DNA of 15,796 bases. It comes from Candidatus Brocadiaceae bacterium (GTDB lineage: Bacteria; Planctomycetota; MHYJ01; JACQXL01; CAKKQI01). The DNA is taken from contig CAKKQI010000258.1 of assembly GCA_919901895.1 (NCBI GenBank), forward strand, positions 1-15,796. The letters are read 5' to 3'. Every line of letters begins with the position of its first letter. The stretch's first letter is position 1. Shown in pieces: positions 1 through 5,680 of this stretch. The notes under the pieces were generated by a model, which was not told the DNA's origin, did no database searches, and saw only the letters and a program-made list of their open reading frames with translations. The translations under genes and the position numbers were made by a program.

Positions 1-584
1 GATTCGTCAGACAGTCCTTTCAGGTATTTTATCGCGCTGAGCCGCATTTCCCATTCTTTTGACTCTAAGGCCTTAATCACTTCGGGAAACGCTTCGGTCG
101 GGTGAAAAGATGAAAGGGTATTGATAGTGGTTCTTTTAATAACGGGGTTATTGTCTTTTAAAAATTCAAGCAGTTGATTTATTATTAAAGGGTCGTCAAG
201 GCCGTTCATTCCGGTTATCAGGATAGTTTTTACCAGCAGGCTTGATTTTTTGGTTGTTTCAATCAGGGCGAGAATCGTTTCTTTATTTTTGGATTGGCCG
301 ATTAACGTGATAATCGTGTCAAGAACCATCGGCGCGTCAAGTTCTAATTCCAGCGGGATAACCGTTTCGGCTAACAGTTTAATCGCCTCGGGATGGTCGG
401 CCCGCTCCAATGATAGAAGTGTTTTTAAACGAAGTTTTGCATCATTTTTCGCCTCAGGTGATTTATAGACAGAGAGGACCTCTTTTTTGATAGTTTTCCA
501 GTTTTCTTCAGAAACTTCAGCGTGAATTACCGATAAACCCAGGCCGAATATCAATCCGATCGCGAAAAAATATTTTTTTATCAT
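1..584 (-). CDS. Exported HEAT-repeat-like protein, N-terminal part (cut by left edge)
   Basis: The reading frame starts at ATG 584-582 and stays open to the window edge (194 whole codons). Residues 1-22 form a signal peptide: lysines at 3-4, a hydrophobic core rich in F, I, G and L, and a likely signal peptidase I site after His-Ala (HA|EV). The mature part is a run of amphipathic helix pairs spaced about 35-40 residues apart, such as 'DAPMVLDTIITLIGQSKNKE' and 'NPVIKRTTINTLSSF', which is the pattern of HEAT/armadillo-type alpha solenoids. Such proteins usually act as protein-binding scaffolds, here in the periplasm or at the cell surface. A purine-rich Shine-Dalgarno (GAGAGG) lies about 10 bases upstream. 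The C-terminus and any further domain are outside the window, so no function is assigned. Confidence 0.7.
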   Translation of the reverse strand, partial: MIKKYFFAIGLIFGLGLSVIHAEVSEENWKTIKKEVLSVYKSPEAKNDAKLRLKTLLSLERADHPEAIKLLAETVIPLELELDAPMVLDTIITLIGQSKNKETILALIETTKKSSLLVKTILITGMNGLDDPLIINQLLEFLKDNNPVIKRTTINTLSSFHPTEAFPEVIKALESKEWEMRLSAIKYLKGLSDE

Positions 585-613
585 AATTTTCAAAACCTCT
601 CATAAAAAGAATT

Positions 614-823
614 GGAACTACGAATCCCGCCCAGACGGGACGAATAAACACTACAAGAGGTTTCATAAGTCCTGTCAACGACCACGCAAGGCGGGGTCGT
701 TGCCTACCCTGAATTCGTGCGGTAGACAACGCACTTTAATGCGTTGATAGCGTATTGAATATCAACTACCAGATTTTACATTTTTTTTTTGCCAAACTCG
801 AGTTAGTATTCATTCGTAGTTCC
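614..823. repeat. 210-bp element with 12-bp terminal inverted repeats
   Basis: GGAACTACGAAT at 614-625 is perfectly inverted as ATTCGTAGTTCC at 812-823. The interior holds several further hairpins: AACGACC...GGTCGTT around 678-705, CTACC...GGTAG around 707-723, and CAACGCA...TGCGTTG around 727-746. There is no coding frame that looks real inside. The layout is MITE-like or a stack of palindromes. Only an imperfect AT-rich flank is seen, with no clear target duplication. Confidence 0.5.
650..678 (-). promoter_or_regulatory. Candidate promoter for the HEAT-like gene
   Basis: On the minus strand a perfect TTGACA (678-673) is followed after 17 bases by TGTAGT (655-650), a 4/6 match to the -10 box. 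It would give a leader of about 60 nt before ATG 584. It lies inside the 614-823 inverted-repeat element, so the element may carry the promoter. The -10 box is weak, so this is tentative. Confidence 0.35.
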
Positions 824-852
824 ATTAGATGAGATGCTCTTAATTCATAATT

Positions 853-882
853 TCCGCCAGAGGCGGATCCGTCCTTTGGCGG
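853..882. repeat. Palindromic repeat, TCCGCC/GGCGGA family
   Basis: TCCGCCAGAGGCGGA (853-867) is a 6-bp stem with a 3-base loop, followed by a degenerate second half, CCTTTGGCGGGCA. Close relatives sit at 1230-1244 and 11578-11592 in this window. It lies just downstream of tRNA-Glu on the minus strand, but with no T-run to make it an intrinsic terminator. Confidence 0.6.
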
Positions 883-901
883 GCAGCATTAATTTTTATC
901 A

Positions 902-974
902 TACCCCCACGGGGATTTGAACCCCGGTCCCAAGACTGAGAATCTCGTATCCTAGGCCGCTAGACGATGGGGGC
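902..974 (-). tRNA. tRNA-Glu(CTC)
   Basis: Read on the minus strand, this folds as a 73-nt cloverleaf. The acceptor GCCCCCA pairs with TGGGGGT, the D arm is GTCTAGCGGCCTAGGAT, the anticodon stem CGAGA/TCTTG encloses loop TTCTCAG with anticodon CTC, and the T arm is CGGGG-TTCAAAT-CCCCG. The discriminator base is A. The acceptor closes with a G-U pair. CCA is not encoded and must be added after transcription. The D-arm sequence resembles known bacterial tRNA-Glu, which agrees with the anticodon. Confidence 0.93.
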
Positions 975-999
975 ATATTCTATCGTTCATAGTGTCGCG

Positions 1000-1016
1000 G
1001 CGACCTTTATGGTCGC
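1000..1016. repeat. Palindrome GCGACC-TTTAT-GGTCGC
   Basis: A perfect 6-bp stem with a 5-base loop, 26 bp from the 5' end of the tRNA-Glu gene. It belongs with the other short GC-rich palindromes of this window. Confidence 0.5.
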
Positions 1017-1220
1017 TTCTTAAATGGCAGAAACAAACCATCCCTGACGTCAGGCCGTTTCGTTACTGCAGAGTTTTAACTGAACTACTTATATTTCTTA
1101 TCCGGTTTACCATTCCGTAGTCCCGCCGTATGGGAAAAGGATGACTGCTGAACTATGGTTCGTCCGCTATTACCAGCGAACGCTCGCTGTATTAGCGAGC
1201 GAACCTAGATACACAGATCT

Positions 1221-1267
1221 CCCGATATTTCCGCCATAGGCGGATCTGCCTTAGGCACGACATCGGG
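1221..1267. repeat. Nested palindrome in the anticodon loop of the tRNA-Gln remnant
   Basis: The outer arms CCCGAT (1221-1226) and ATCGGG (1262-1267) enclose TCCGCCATAGGCGGA (1230-1244) plus a degenerate GCCTTAGGC. The same outer/inner design recurs inside the DegT aminotransferase gene at 11572-11602, which suggests insertion of one palindrome family into another. Confidence 0.6.
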
Positions 1268-1289
1268 ATAAACTCCGTCTGCGGTCCTA

Positions 1290-1315
1290 TTTACCCCGCC
1301 ATTTGGCGGGGCAAG
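1290..1315. repeat. Palindrome ACCCCGCC/GGCGGGG in the D loop of the tRNA-Gln remnant
   Basis: A GC-rich stem with loop ATTT replaces three D-loop bases (CCA on the plus strand) of the intact tRNA gene. Related copies are at 1525-1550 and about 6664-6693. Confidence 0.6.
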
Positions 1316-1399
1316 TTAGACGACCCGGAATAAAAAGCGTAGAACATACTTCTGAAATTTCTTTTTCTTCTTAAATCCACTGATGTTTTTTCTCCAAAA

Positions 1400-1470
1400 C
1401 TGCCGGACTAGGATTCGAACCTAGATACACAGATCCAGAGTCTGCGGTCCTACCATTAGACGATCCGGCA
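1400..1470 (-). tRNA. tRNA-Gln(CTG)
   Basis: On the minus strand this is a 71-nt cloverleaf. The acceptor TGCCGGA pairs with TCCGGCA, the D arm is GTCTAATGGTAGGAC, the anticodon stem GCAGA/TCTGT encloses loop CTCTGGA with anticodon CTG, and the T arm is CTAGG-TTCGAAT-CCTAG. The discriminator is G. CCA is not encoded. The bases just outside the gene, 1391-1400 and 1471-1480, are exact complements, so the acceptor helix could extend to 17 bp in the precursor. No promoter could be named with confidence. Confidence 0.93.
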
Positions 1471-1514
1471 GTTTTGGAGAGTAATATACGGAAAGCATTT
1501 CCGCCTTTCTATTT

Positions 1515-1567
1515 AGTGGTACGATTCACCCCGCTGGTGGCGGGGTAAATTAAACTCCCCCGGAATA
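1515..1567 (-). pseudogene. Second, shorter tRNA-Gln-like remnant with D-loop palindrome
   Basis: This stretch aligns with 1281-1332 of the larger remnant nearly end to end with one single-base gap. It includes the GGT motif, the ACCCCGC-TGGTG-GCGGGGT palindrome (1528-1546) and the closing CCCGGAATAAAA. It would be the 5' half of a tRNA-Gln copy with the same D-loop insertion, but much decayed. The alignment was made by eye and part of it is the palindrome itself, so homology of the flanks is only moderately supported. Confidence 0.4.
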
Positions 1568-1572
1568 AAAAT

Positions 1573-1601
1573 TTGCTGGAAGCAAATCTTTATGGTATTA
1601 T
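1573..1601 (+). promoter_or_regulatory. Candidate promoter for the amidotransferase-fold gene
   Basis: TTGCTG (1573-1578) and TATTAT (1596-1601) are separated by 17 bases. Transcription would begin near 1608, about 28 nt before ATG 1636. Both boxes are good but not perfect matches. Confidence 0.5.
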
Positions 1602-1635
1602 AAACATAAAATAAAAATTTTCAAGGAAAATTGGT

Positions 1636-2385
1636 ATGGCTAAGCCGGTGATAGGCATTAACGCTAATTTAACGAAAGATGGATCCGACCATTTACATCA
1701 GGATTACAGCCGGGCGGTGATTAAAGCCGGCGGCCTACCCCTGATTCTACCGGTGGTGCCCACGACCGCTTTAGTTAAGGCCTTATTGAAAAAAGTGGAC
1801 GGTTTGATTTTAAGCGGCTCCGGTTATGATATTAATCCGCATACTTACGGCGAAAAAAAAATGCCGCAGACTAAATGGATGCCACCGGCCAAAGAATTTT
1901 TTGATCTGACACTGGTCCGGTTGGCCCTCCGGAAAAAGATTCCGCTTCTGGCGATTTGTCACGGTCTTCAGGTGCTTAACGTTGTTTTGGGCGGAACGTT
2001 GATTCAGAACATAGCCACTCAATTAAAAGGCTCGCGGCCTCATCGTGATGGGGCCTCACATAAGGTTTACCTGCACGACTTCTCACGTTTATATCGGATA
2101 ATCAACTCCTGCCCCGATGTAACAGCGGTGGTAAAAATAATTAAAACTAACAGTTTTCATCATCAGGCCATCAAAGAACTTGGTCGTGGGTTAATGATTA
2201 ACGCCCGGGCTGAAGACGGGTTGATTGAAGGAGTGGAACTCGTTAAACGCGACCAATTCGTAATCGGGTTACAATGGCATCCGGAACGATTGATAAGCCG
2301 GCCGGAACAACTGGCCTTGTTTAAGGCATTAATTAAATCGGCTTCCGTCCCCGCCCTTTCAGGGAGAAAGGGCGGGGTAAATTAA
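1636..2385 (+). CDS. Class I glutamine-amidotransferase-fold hydrolase (PuuD / peptidase C26 type)
   Basis: The 249-residue product has the nucleophile elbow 'AICHGLQVLNV' with Cys108 and the distal pair His215/Glu217 in 'LQWHPE'. These are the catalytic triad of the gamma-glutamyl-gamma-aminobutyrate hydrolase branch of class I amidotransferases. 'GLILSGSGYDINP' and 'GGTLIQNI' are also typical of this branch. These enzymes cut gamma-glutamyl amides in the cytoplasm, for example in polyamine breakdown; the true substrate here is unknown. Start ATG 1636 follows an AAGGAAAA Shine-Dalgarno. Most family members have Arg or similar before the Gly of the elbow, and here it is His. The last 14 residues or so (from about 236) are encoded by a palindromic repeat that also contributes the frame's stop, so the tail is probably not native. 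It is transcribed alone and converges on the minus-strand cluster. Confidence 0.85.
   Translation: MAKPVIGINANLTKDGSDHLHQDYSRAVIKAGGLPLILPVVPTTALVKALLKKVDGLILSGSGYDINPHTYGEKKMPQTKWMPPAKEFFDLTLVRLALRKKIPLLAICHGLQVLNVVLGGTLIQNIATQLKGSRPHRDGASHKVYLHDFSRLYRIINSCPDVTAVVKIIKTNSFHHQAIKELGRGLMINARAEDGLIEGVELVKRDQFVIGLQWHPERLISRPEQLALFKALIKSASVPALSGRKGGVN
2349..2377. repeat. 12-bp-stem palindrome at the 3' end of the amidotransferase-fold gene
   Basis: CCCCGCCCTTTC (2349-2360) and GAAAGGGCGGGG (2366-2377) form a perfect 12-bp stem with a 5-base loop. The copy overlaps the end of the reading frame and is followed by TAAATTAATAATT, which holds the stop. A close relative is at 6597-6624 inside pyrB. It could also end transcription, but it lacks a clear T-run. 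Confidence 0.75.
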
Positions 2386-2391
2386 TAATTA

Positions 2392-2434
2392 CTCCCGTCT
2401 CGCCGCGGCTTGTCCCGATTCATCGGGGCGGGAG
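2392..2434. repeat. Nested palindrome between convergent genes
   Basis: The outer arms CTCCCG (2392-2397) and CGGGAG (2429-2434) enclose CCCGATTCATCGGG (2414-2427). It lies between the plus-strand amidotransferase-fold gene and the end of the minus-strand cluster. It could act as a two-way transcript end, but no T-tract follows on either strand. Confidence 0.6.
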
Positions 2435-2463
2435 CGGGACGAGGCTCGTTTCTGGTGGCCGTC

Positions 2464-2967
2464 CTATGGCTGATTTTCTTCAACCCCAAAAAGTTTTAAC
2501 CAGGCCTCAACCTGATGTTTATCCGCCACACCGGAAATTTTTTCCTGCGGTTCGTTTATCATTTCCGGTTGAGGTGTTGTTGGCCGGAGTTCATCGATAA
2601 AGTCACCTGATTTAAATGTTTTCGCCCCGTTTGATAAGACCGCCCGCGCTAAGGACCGGTCTTCCGTTACCACCGTAATATTTTTGGGTTGTTGGTGCCT
2701 GATGACAATGTCGCTGATAACCGTATCGGCGGTAACGCCCCGGGCTGAAAAAATAACCTCTATATTCGCAACTATTTTTAAACCGGTTTGTTTATGCGTG
2801 TAAGATTCGCGGCCGTCAAAAACCACGATGATTTGATATTGGCGTCTTAGATTATATTTGGTTAAGACCTGAAGGAGATTGTCCCGTGCTTTTTCAAGGC
2901 TTTTGGGAGTGTCCGGCAAATTCTGGTAGGCAAAAATTAGATTATAACCGTCTATGATTAAAAGCAT
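2464..2967 (-). CDS. YacP-like NYN-domain protein (probable endoribonuclease)
   Basis: The 167-residue product has the acidic pocket of NYN/PIN-like nucleases in order: 'LLIIDGYNLI' (Asp6), 'IVVFDGRES' (Asp51), 'TADTVISDI' (Asp81) and 'VVTEDRSLARAV' (Asp103). In Bacillus this family includes Rae1/YacP, which cuts mRNA in the ribosome; whether this protein is ribosome-bound is not visible. Length and motif spacing fit the family. The start ATG 2967 lies 26 bp inside the 3' end of the aminotransferase gene, so translation is probably coupled. No good Shine-Dalgarno is seen, which agrees with coupling. The C-terminal 40 residues (from about 128) are polar and less conserved in look. It is the last gene of the minus-strand cluster. 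Confidence 0.82.
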   Translation of the reverse strand: MLLIIDGYNLIFAYQNLPDTPKSLEKARDNLLQVLTKYNLRRQYQIIVVFDGRESYTHKQTGLKIVANIEVIFSARGVTADTVISDIVIRHQQPKNITVVTEDRSLARAVLSNGAKTFKSGDFIDELRPTTPQPEMINEPQEKISGVADKHQVEAWLKLFGVEENQP

Positions 2968-4159
2968 TGGTATTTTTTGTGTTTTTTAGCCGGCCGGCTA
3001 AGACTTGTTTTAATTCGGTATTTTTAAAATAGTTATGCAATCTCCGGAACCCTTCTTTTATTTGCGGGACCGTCGCGCTGCCAAAGCAAAGGCGGATATA
3101 TTCGTTATGTTTGGCCCCAAAACTTTCGCCTGGTACGGCCGAGACTCCGGCTTTTTCAATCAAGTCTGGGCATAACAAATTAGCGTTTTGCTTGATATTA
3201 GGAAAAGTATAAAATGCCCCTTCCGGTGCAATATAAGTCCAGCCGATCTTATCCATTTCTGGTTTAATAGTTTGCTGGCGTCTGGTATATTCGGCAATCA
3301 TTTCTTTAACGCAATCCTGCGGTCCGGTAATAGCCGTTAGAGCCGCGTACTGGCTAACGGTCGGCGGACAAGCCGCTATCCCGCGGTTAATCTTACCGAA
3401 TTCTTTAATTAATTGGGCTTCAGGTGAAATCAACCAGCCGATCCTGAACCCGGTCATCGCGTAACGTTTGGAGACCGAATTAACCTTAATCGTCCGCTCC
3501 GGCGCCAGCGTCGCAATAGAAATGTGTTTCGCCCCGTCATATAACATCGGTTCATAAACTTCATCAGAGATAATCGTTAAATCGTATTTTTCGGCGATTC
3601 GGACCAGTTTTCCCAGGTTGGTTTTATTAAGCACCCGGCCGGTGGGATTTTCCGGTGAGTTGACTAACAGTAATTTAATGTTATGGTTTTTAAAGATTGA
3701 TTCATCAAGAATGAAATTGTTGTCATCATCAAAAAATGGCGTGGTGACGAATCCGCCCGGTCCGCTGCTGACCACCAGTGTGTACCCGGCCAGCCATGAT
3801 GGTTCAGGGAATAAAATTTTTTCACCGTGTTTAAGTAAGGCCGAGCAGGCCAAAAACATTGCGCCCATTCCCCCGACGGTTACCAGGACATTATCTTTAG
3901 TGATGTGATTTAATTGATTGGCTGTTTTTTCGTAATGGGCAATGGCTTCGCGTAACGGTTCGATGCCTAACTGGGAAGTATATTTGGTTTTTCCGTCACG
4001 CAGGGCTTTAACGGCTGCTTCAATGATGTGCGGAGGGGTGGGTAAATCCGGGTCGCCGATATCAAATCTGACGCAACCTTTCCGGGCACAGGCCCGGTCG
4101 GCCATTTTCTGGATGGGCGATTCTAAAGCAAAAAGTTCTTTCCGGATGTTAATCGGCAT
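2942..4159 (-). CDS. PLP-dependent class I/II aminotransferase (aspartate aminotransferase-like)
   Basis: The product is a fold-type I PLP enzyme of 405 residues from ATG 4159. The Schiff-base lysine is Lys231 in 'VNSVSKRYAMTGFRIGW'. The cofactor-binding residues are Asn171 in 'NSPENPTG' and Asp199/Tyr202 in 'IISDEVYEP', with the substrate-carboxylate arginine in 'IRLCFG'. The N-terminal 'RFDIGDPDLPTP' is typical of the AspC/PatA-like group, which moves an amino group between an amino acid and a 2-oxo acid; the exact substrate cannot be told. A TTG two codons upstream (4165) is an alternative start. The tail after 'FRRLHNYF' is encoded in part by the palindrome TTAGCCGGCCGGCTAA (2986-3001) and overlaps the next gene by 26 bp, so the native C-terminus may have been shorter. 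Confidence 0.9.
   Translation of the reverse strand: MPINIRKELFALESPIQKMADRACARKGCVRFDIGDPDLPTPPHIIEAAVKALRDGKTKYTSQLGIEPLREAIAHYEKTANQLNHITKDNVLVTVGGMGAMFLACSALLKHGEKILFPEPSWLAGYTLVVSSGPGGFVTTPFFDDDNNFILDESIFKNHNIKLLLVNSPENPTGRVLNKTNLGKLVRIAEKYDLTIISDEVYEPMLYDGAKHISIATLAPERTIKVNSVSKRYAMTGFRIGWLISPEAQLIKEFGKINRGIAACPPTVSQYAALTAITGPQDCVKEMIAEYTRRQQTIKPEMDKIGWTYIAPEGAFYTFPNIKQNANLLCPDLIEKAGVSAVPGESFGAKHNEYIRLCFGSATVPQIKEGFRRLHNYFKNTELKQVLAGRLKNTKNTNAFNHRRL
2986..3001. repeat. 16-bp perfect palindrome in the aminotransferase 3' end
   Basis: TTAGCCGGCCGGCTAA is its own reverse complement. It shares its arms with TTAGCCGATGGCTAA just upstream of pyrR (7253-7267). It is read in frame as part of 'VLAGRLKN'. 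Confidence 0.6.
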
Positions 4160-4182
4160 AACCAATCACGATGTATTTTACC

Positions 4183-4383
4183 TTATGTTTTTGAAATGAT
4201 TTGAAAACGCCCTGTAACCGGTTGAGCATTTTTAAGGTCCTGTAATTTTGGGTTTACGGTTAACGCTAAATCCGTAAAAGAGCAAAGCATTTCCATTCTT
4301 TCGGACAACGGTAACGAACGAAACCAGCGAACTTTGCTTTCAATGGTTTCTTTTTCGCGGTGATGTGAAATTGTTTTATTCAT
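4183..4383 (-). CDS. Small protein of unknown function (66 residues)
   Basis: I do not recognise a characterised family. The product begins 'MNKTISHHREKETIESKVRW' and continues 'FRSLPLSERMEMLCSFTDLA', then 'LTVNPKLQDLKNAQPVTGRF'. It is charged, without a signal peptide or membrane segment, and probably mostly helical. Two facts argue that it is real: its ATG overlaps the stop codon of pyrC (TAATG at 4385-4381), which implies translational coupling, and it fills the gap before the aminotransferase gene on the same strand. The pattern 'ERMEMLCSFTDLAL..NP' reminds me of small hypothetical proteins in uncultivated bacteria, but I cannot confirm this. A link to pyrimidine synthesis is suggested only by position. 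Confidence 0.65.
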   Translation of the reverse strand: MNKTISHHREKETIESKVRWFRSLPLSERMEMLCSFTDLALTVNPKLQDLKNAQPVTGRFQIISKT

Positions 4384-5678
4384 TATAGGGCTATTACTTT
4401 TCCGCCCACGATTATTTTAACTGCTTTGCCTTTGACCTTCCGACCGGCAAAGGGACAGTTACGGCTTTTTGATTTAAATTTAGACGGGTCAATGACCCAT
4501 TGTTTTTCTAAGTCAATTATCGTAATATCCGCATCCGCTCCGACGGCCAGCGTGCCTTTAGAAATTCCTAAAATCCGGGCCGGGTTAACGGTCATCTTGG
4601 CAACCGCTTCAGATAAAGTGAGTATTTTTTTATCAACTAATTCGGTAATTACCAGCGGAAGCATTGATTCCATCCCGATCATTCCAAAAGGCGCCAGGTT
4701 AAATTCCACCTCTTTTTCTTCAGGGGCGTGCGGAGCATGGTCTGAAGCAATTACGTCAATGGTGCCGTCTTTTAAGGCCTGGTGGATGGCTTCAATATCT
4801 TTTTGAGTCCTTAAAGGCGGGTTGACTTTAAAAACCGGGTCAAAACCACCGTTAATATTCTTGATACATTTATCGGTCAGGGTGAAATGGTGTGGGGTGA
4901 CTTCGGCCGTAACGTTTATCCGGCCGAGGCTGGATTGGTTTTTAGCCCACTTAATCAGTTCAATACTGCCGATGGTAGTAATATGGGCGAGGTGCAGCCG
5001 GCCGCCGGTCAATCGGGCCAGCATCATATCACGATGCACCATAATTTCTTCGGCAATGGCCGGCATACCGGCTAATCCTAACTCTAAAGAAACTAATCCT
5101 TCATTCATCACGCCCGCACCGACTAAATCTTTATTCTCGCAGTGGGAAATGATGGGGCGGTTAAACATTTTAGAATATTCTAAGGCCCGGCGCATCACCT
5201 CGGCATTGCTGACCGGCTCTCCGTCATCAGAAAAAGCCACCGCGCCGCCCCGGACCAGTTGTCCCATTTCAGCCAGTTCTTTTCCCTGGCGGTTTTTGGT
5301 AATGGCGCCGATCGGGAAAACGTTAGCTTTAGCAGTTCGTTTGGCTTGGAGATAGACAAACTCAGCCGAGGCCTCATCGTCAATCGGCGGGTCGGTATTC
5401 GGCATACAGGCAATACTGGTAAATCCGCCGGCGACCGCGGCCGTACTGCCGCTGGCAATGGTTTCTTCATCTTCTTTGCCCGGTTCGCGTAAATGAACAT
5501 GCATATCAATCAAACCGGGCGTGACAATTAATCCTTTGGCGTCAATTACTTCATCCGCTTTATCTATTTTAGTGCCGATGGATTTAATTTTTCCGTCCGC
5601 AATCAGAATAGAAGTAACGCGGTCTAATTTATTGGCCGGGTCAATCACCCGCCCGTTTTTGATGAGTATTTGTCCCAT
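4383..5678 (-). CDS. pyrC: Dihydroorotase, type I
   Basis: The 431-residue enzyme closes N-carbamoyl-L-aspartate to dihydroorotate, the third step of pyrimidine synthesis, in the cytoplasm. It has the metal-binding motif 'DMHVHLREPG' (His60, His62), Asp151-Asp152 in 'AFSDDGEP', His179 in 'IISHCENKDL', His232 in 'LHLAHITT' and the catalytic Asp313 in 'ASDHAPH'. These and the length match the type I amidohydrolase-fold enzymes of many bacteria. The frame starts at ATG 5678, only 2 bp after the pyrB stop (TAATTATG), and its own stop overlaps the next ATG. No disruption is seen, and unlike pyrB it contains no palindromic insert. Confidence 0.97.
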   Translation of the reverse strand: MGQILIKNGRVIDPANKLDRVTSILIADGKIKSIGTKIDKADEVIDAKGLIVTPGLIDMHVHLREPGKEDEETIASGSTAAVAGGFTSIACMPNTDPPIDDEASAEFVYLQAKRTAKANVFPIGAITKNRQGKELAEMGQLVRGGAVAFSDDGEPVSNAEVMRRALEYSKMFNRPIISHCENKDLVGAGVMNEGLVSLELGLAGMPAIAEEIMVHRDMMLARLTGGRLHLAHITTIGSIELIKWAKNQSSLGRINVTAEVTPHHFTLTDKCIKNINGGFDPVFKVNPPLRTQKDIEAIHQALKDGTIDVIASDHAPHAPEEKEVEFNLAPFGMIGMESMLPLVITELVDKKILTLSEAVAKMTVNPARILGISKGTLAVGADADITIIDLEKQWVIDPSKFKSKSRNCPFAGRKVKGKAVKIIVGGKVIAL

Positions 5679-5680
5679 AA

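Larger units (their letters stand above)
1144..1329 (-). pseudogene. tRNA-Gln remnant interrupted by three palindromic insertions
   Basis: Four blocks align in order with the intact tRNA-Gln at 1400-1470: 1144-1162 (15/19 identical), 1200-1219 (20/20), 1277-1289 (13/13) and 1316-1329 (12/14). The 37-, 57- and 26-base stretches between them fall in the T loop, the anticodon loop and the D loop. Each carries a palindrome: CGCTCGC...GCGAGCG, an outer CCCGAT...ATCGGG enclosing TCCGCC...GGCGGA, and ACCCCGCC...GGCGGGG. The anticodon is lost, and the acceptor strands (TTCCGGG against TTCAGCA) no longer pair well. It is therefore read as a pseudogene rather than a working tRNA. Confidence 0.7.

Noticed and set aside
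517..729. Minus-strand open frame overlapping the start of the HEAT-like gene and its leader
   Set aside because: It is encoded largely by the hairpins of the 614-823 element and overlaps a better-supported signal peptide start in another frame.
1220..1276. A tRNA intron in the anticodon loop that is spliced out
   Set aside because: The T and D loops are also interrupted and the acceptor stem no longer pairs. There is no group I intron core in 57 bases, and a bulge-helix-bulge type intron is not expected in bacteria.
585..1635. CRISPR array or rRNA fragment in the repeat-rich region
   Set aside because: The repeats are palindromes of different families at irregular spacing, without equal-length spacers; no rRNA signature sequence is present.
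2386..2463. Intrinsic terminator between the convergent genes
   Set aside because: Strong stems exist, but neither strand has the following T-run; it is listed as a repeat instead.
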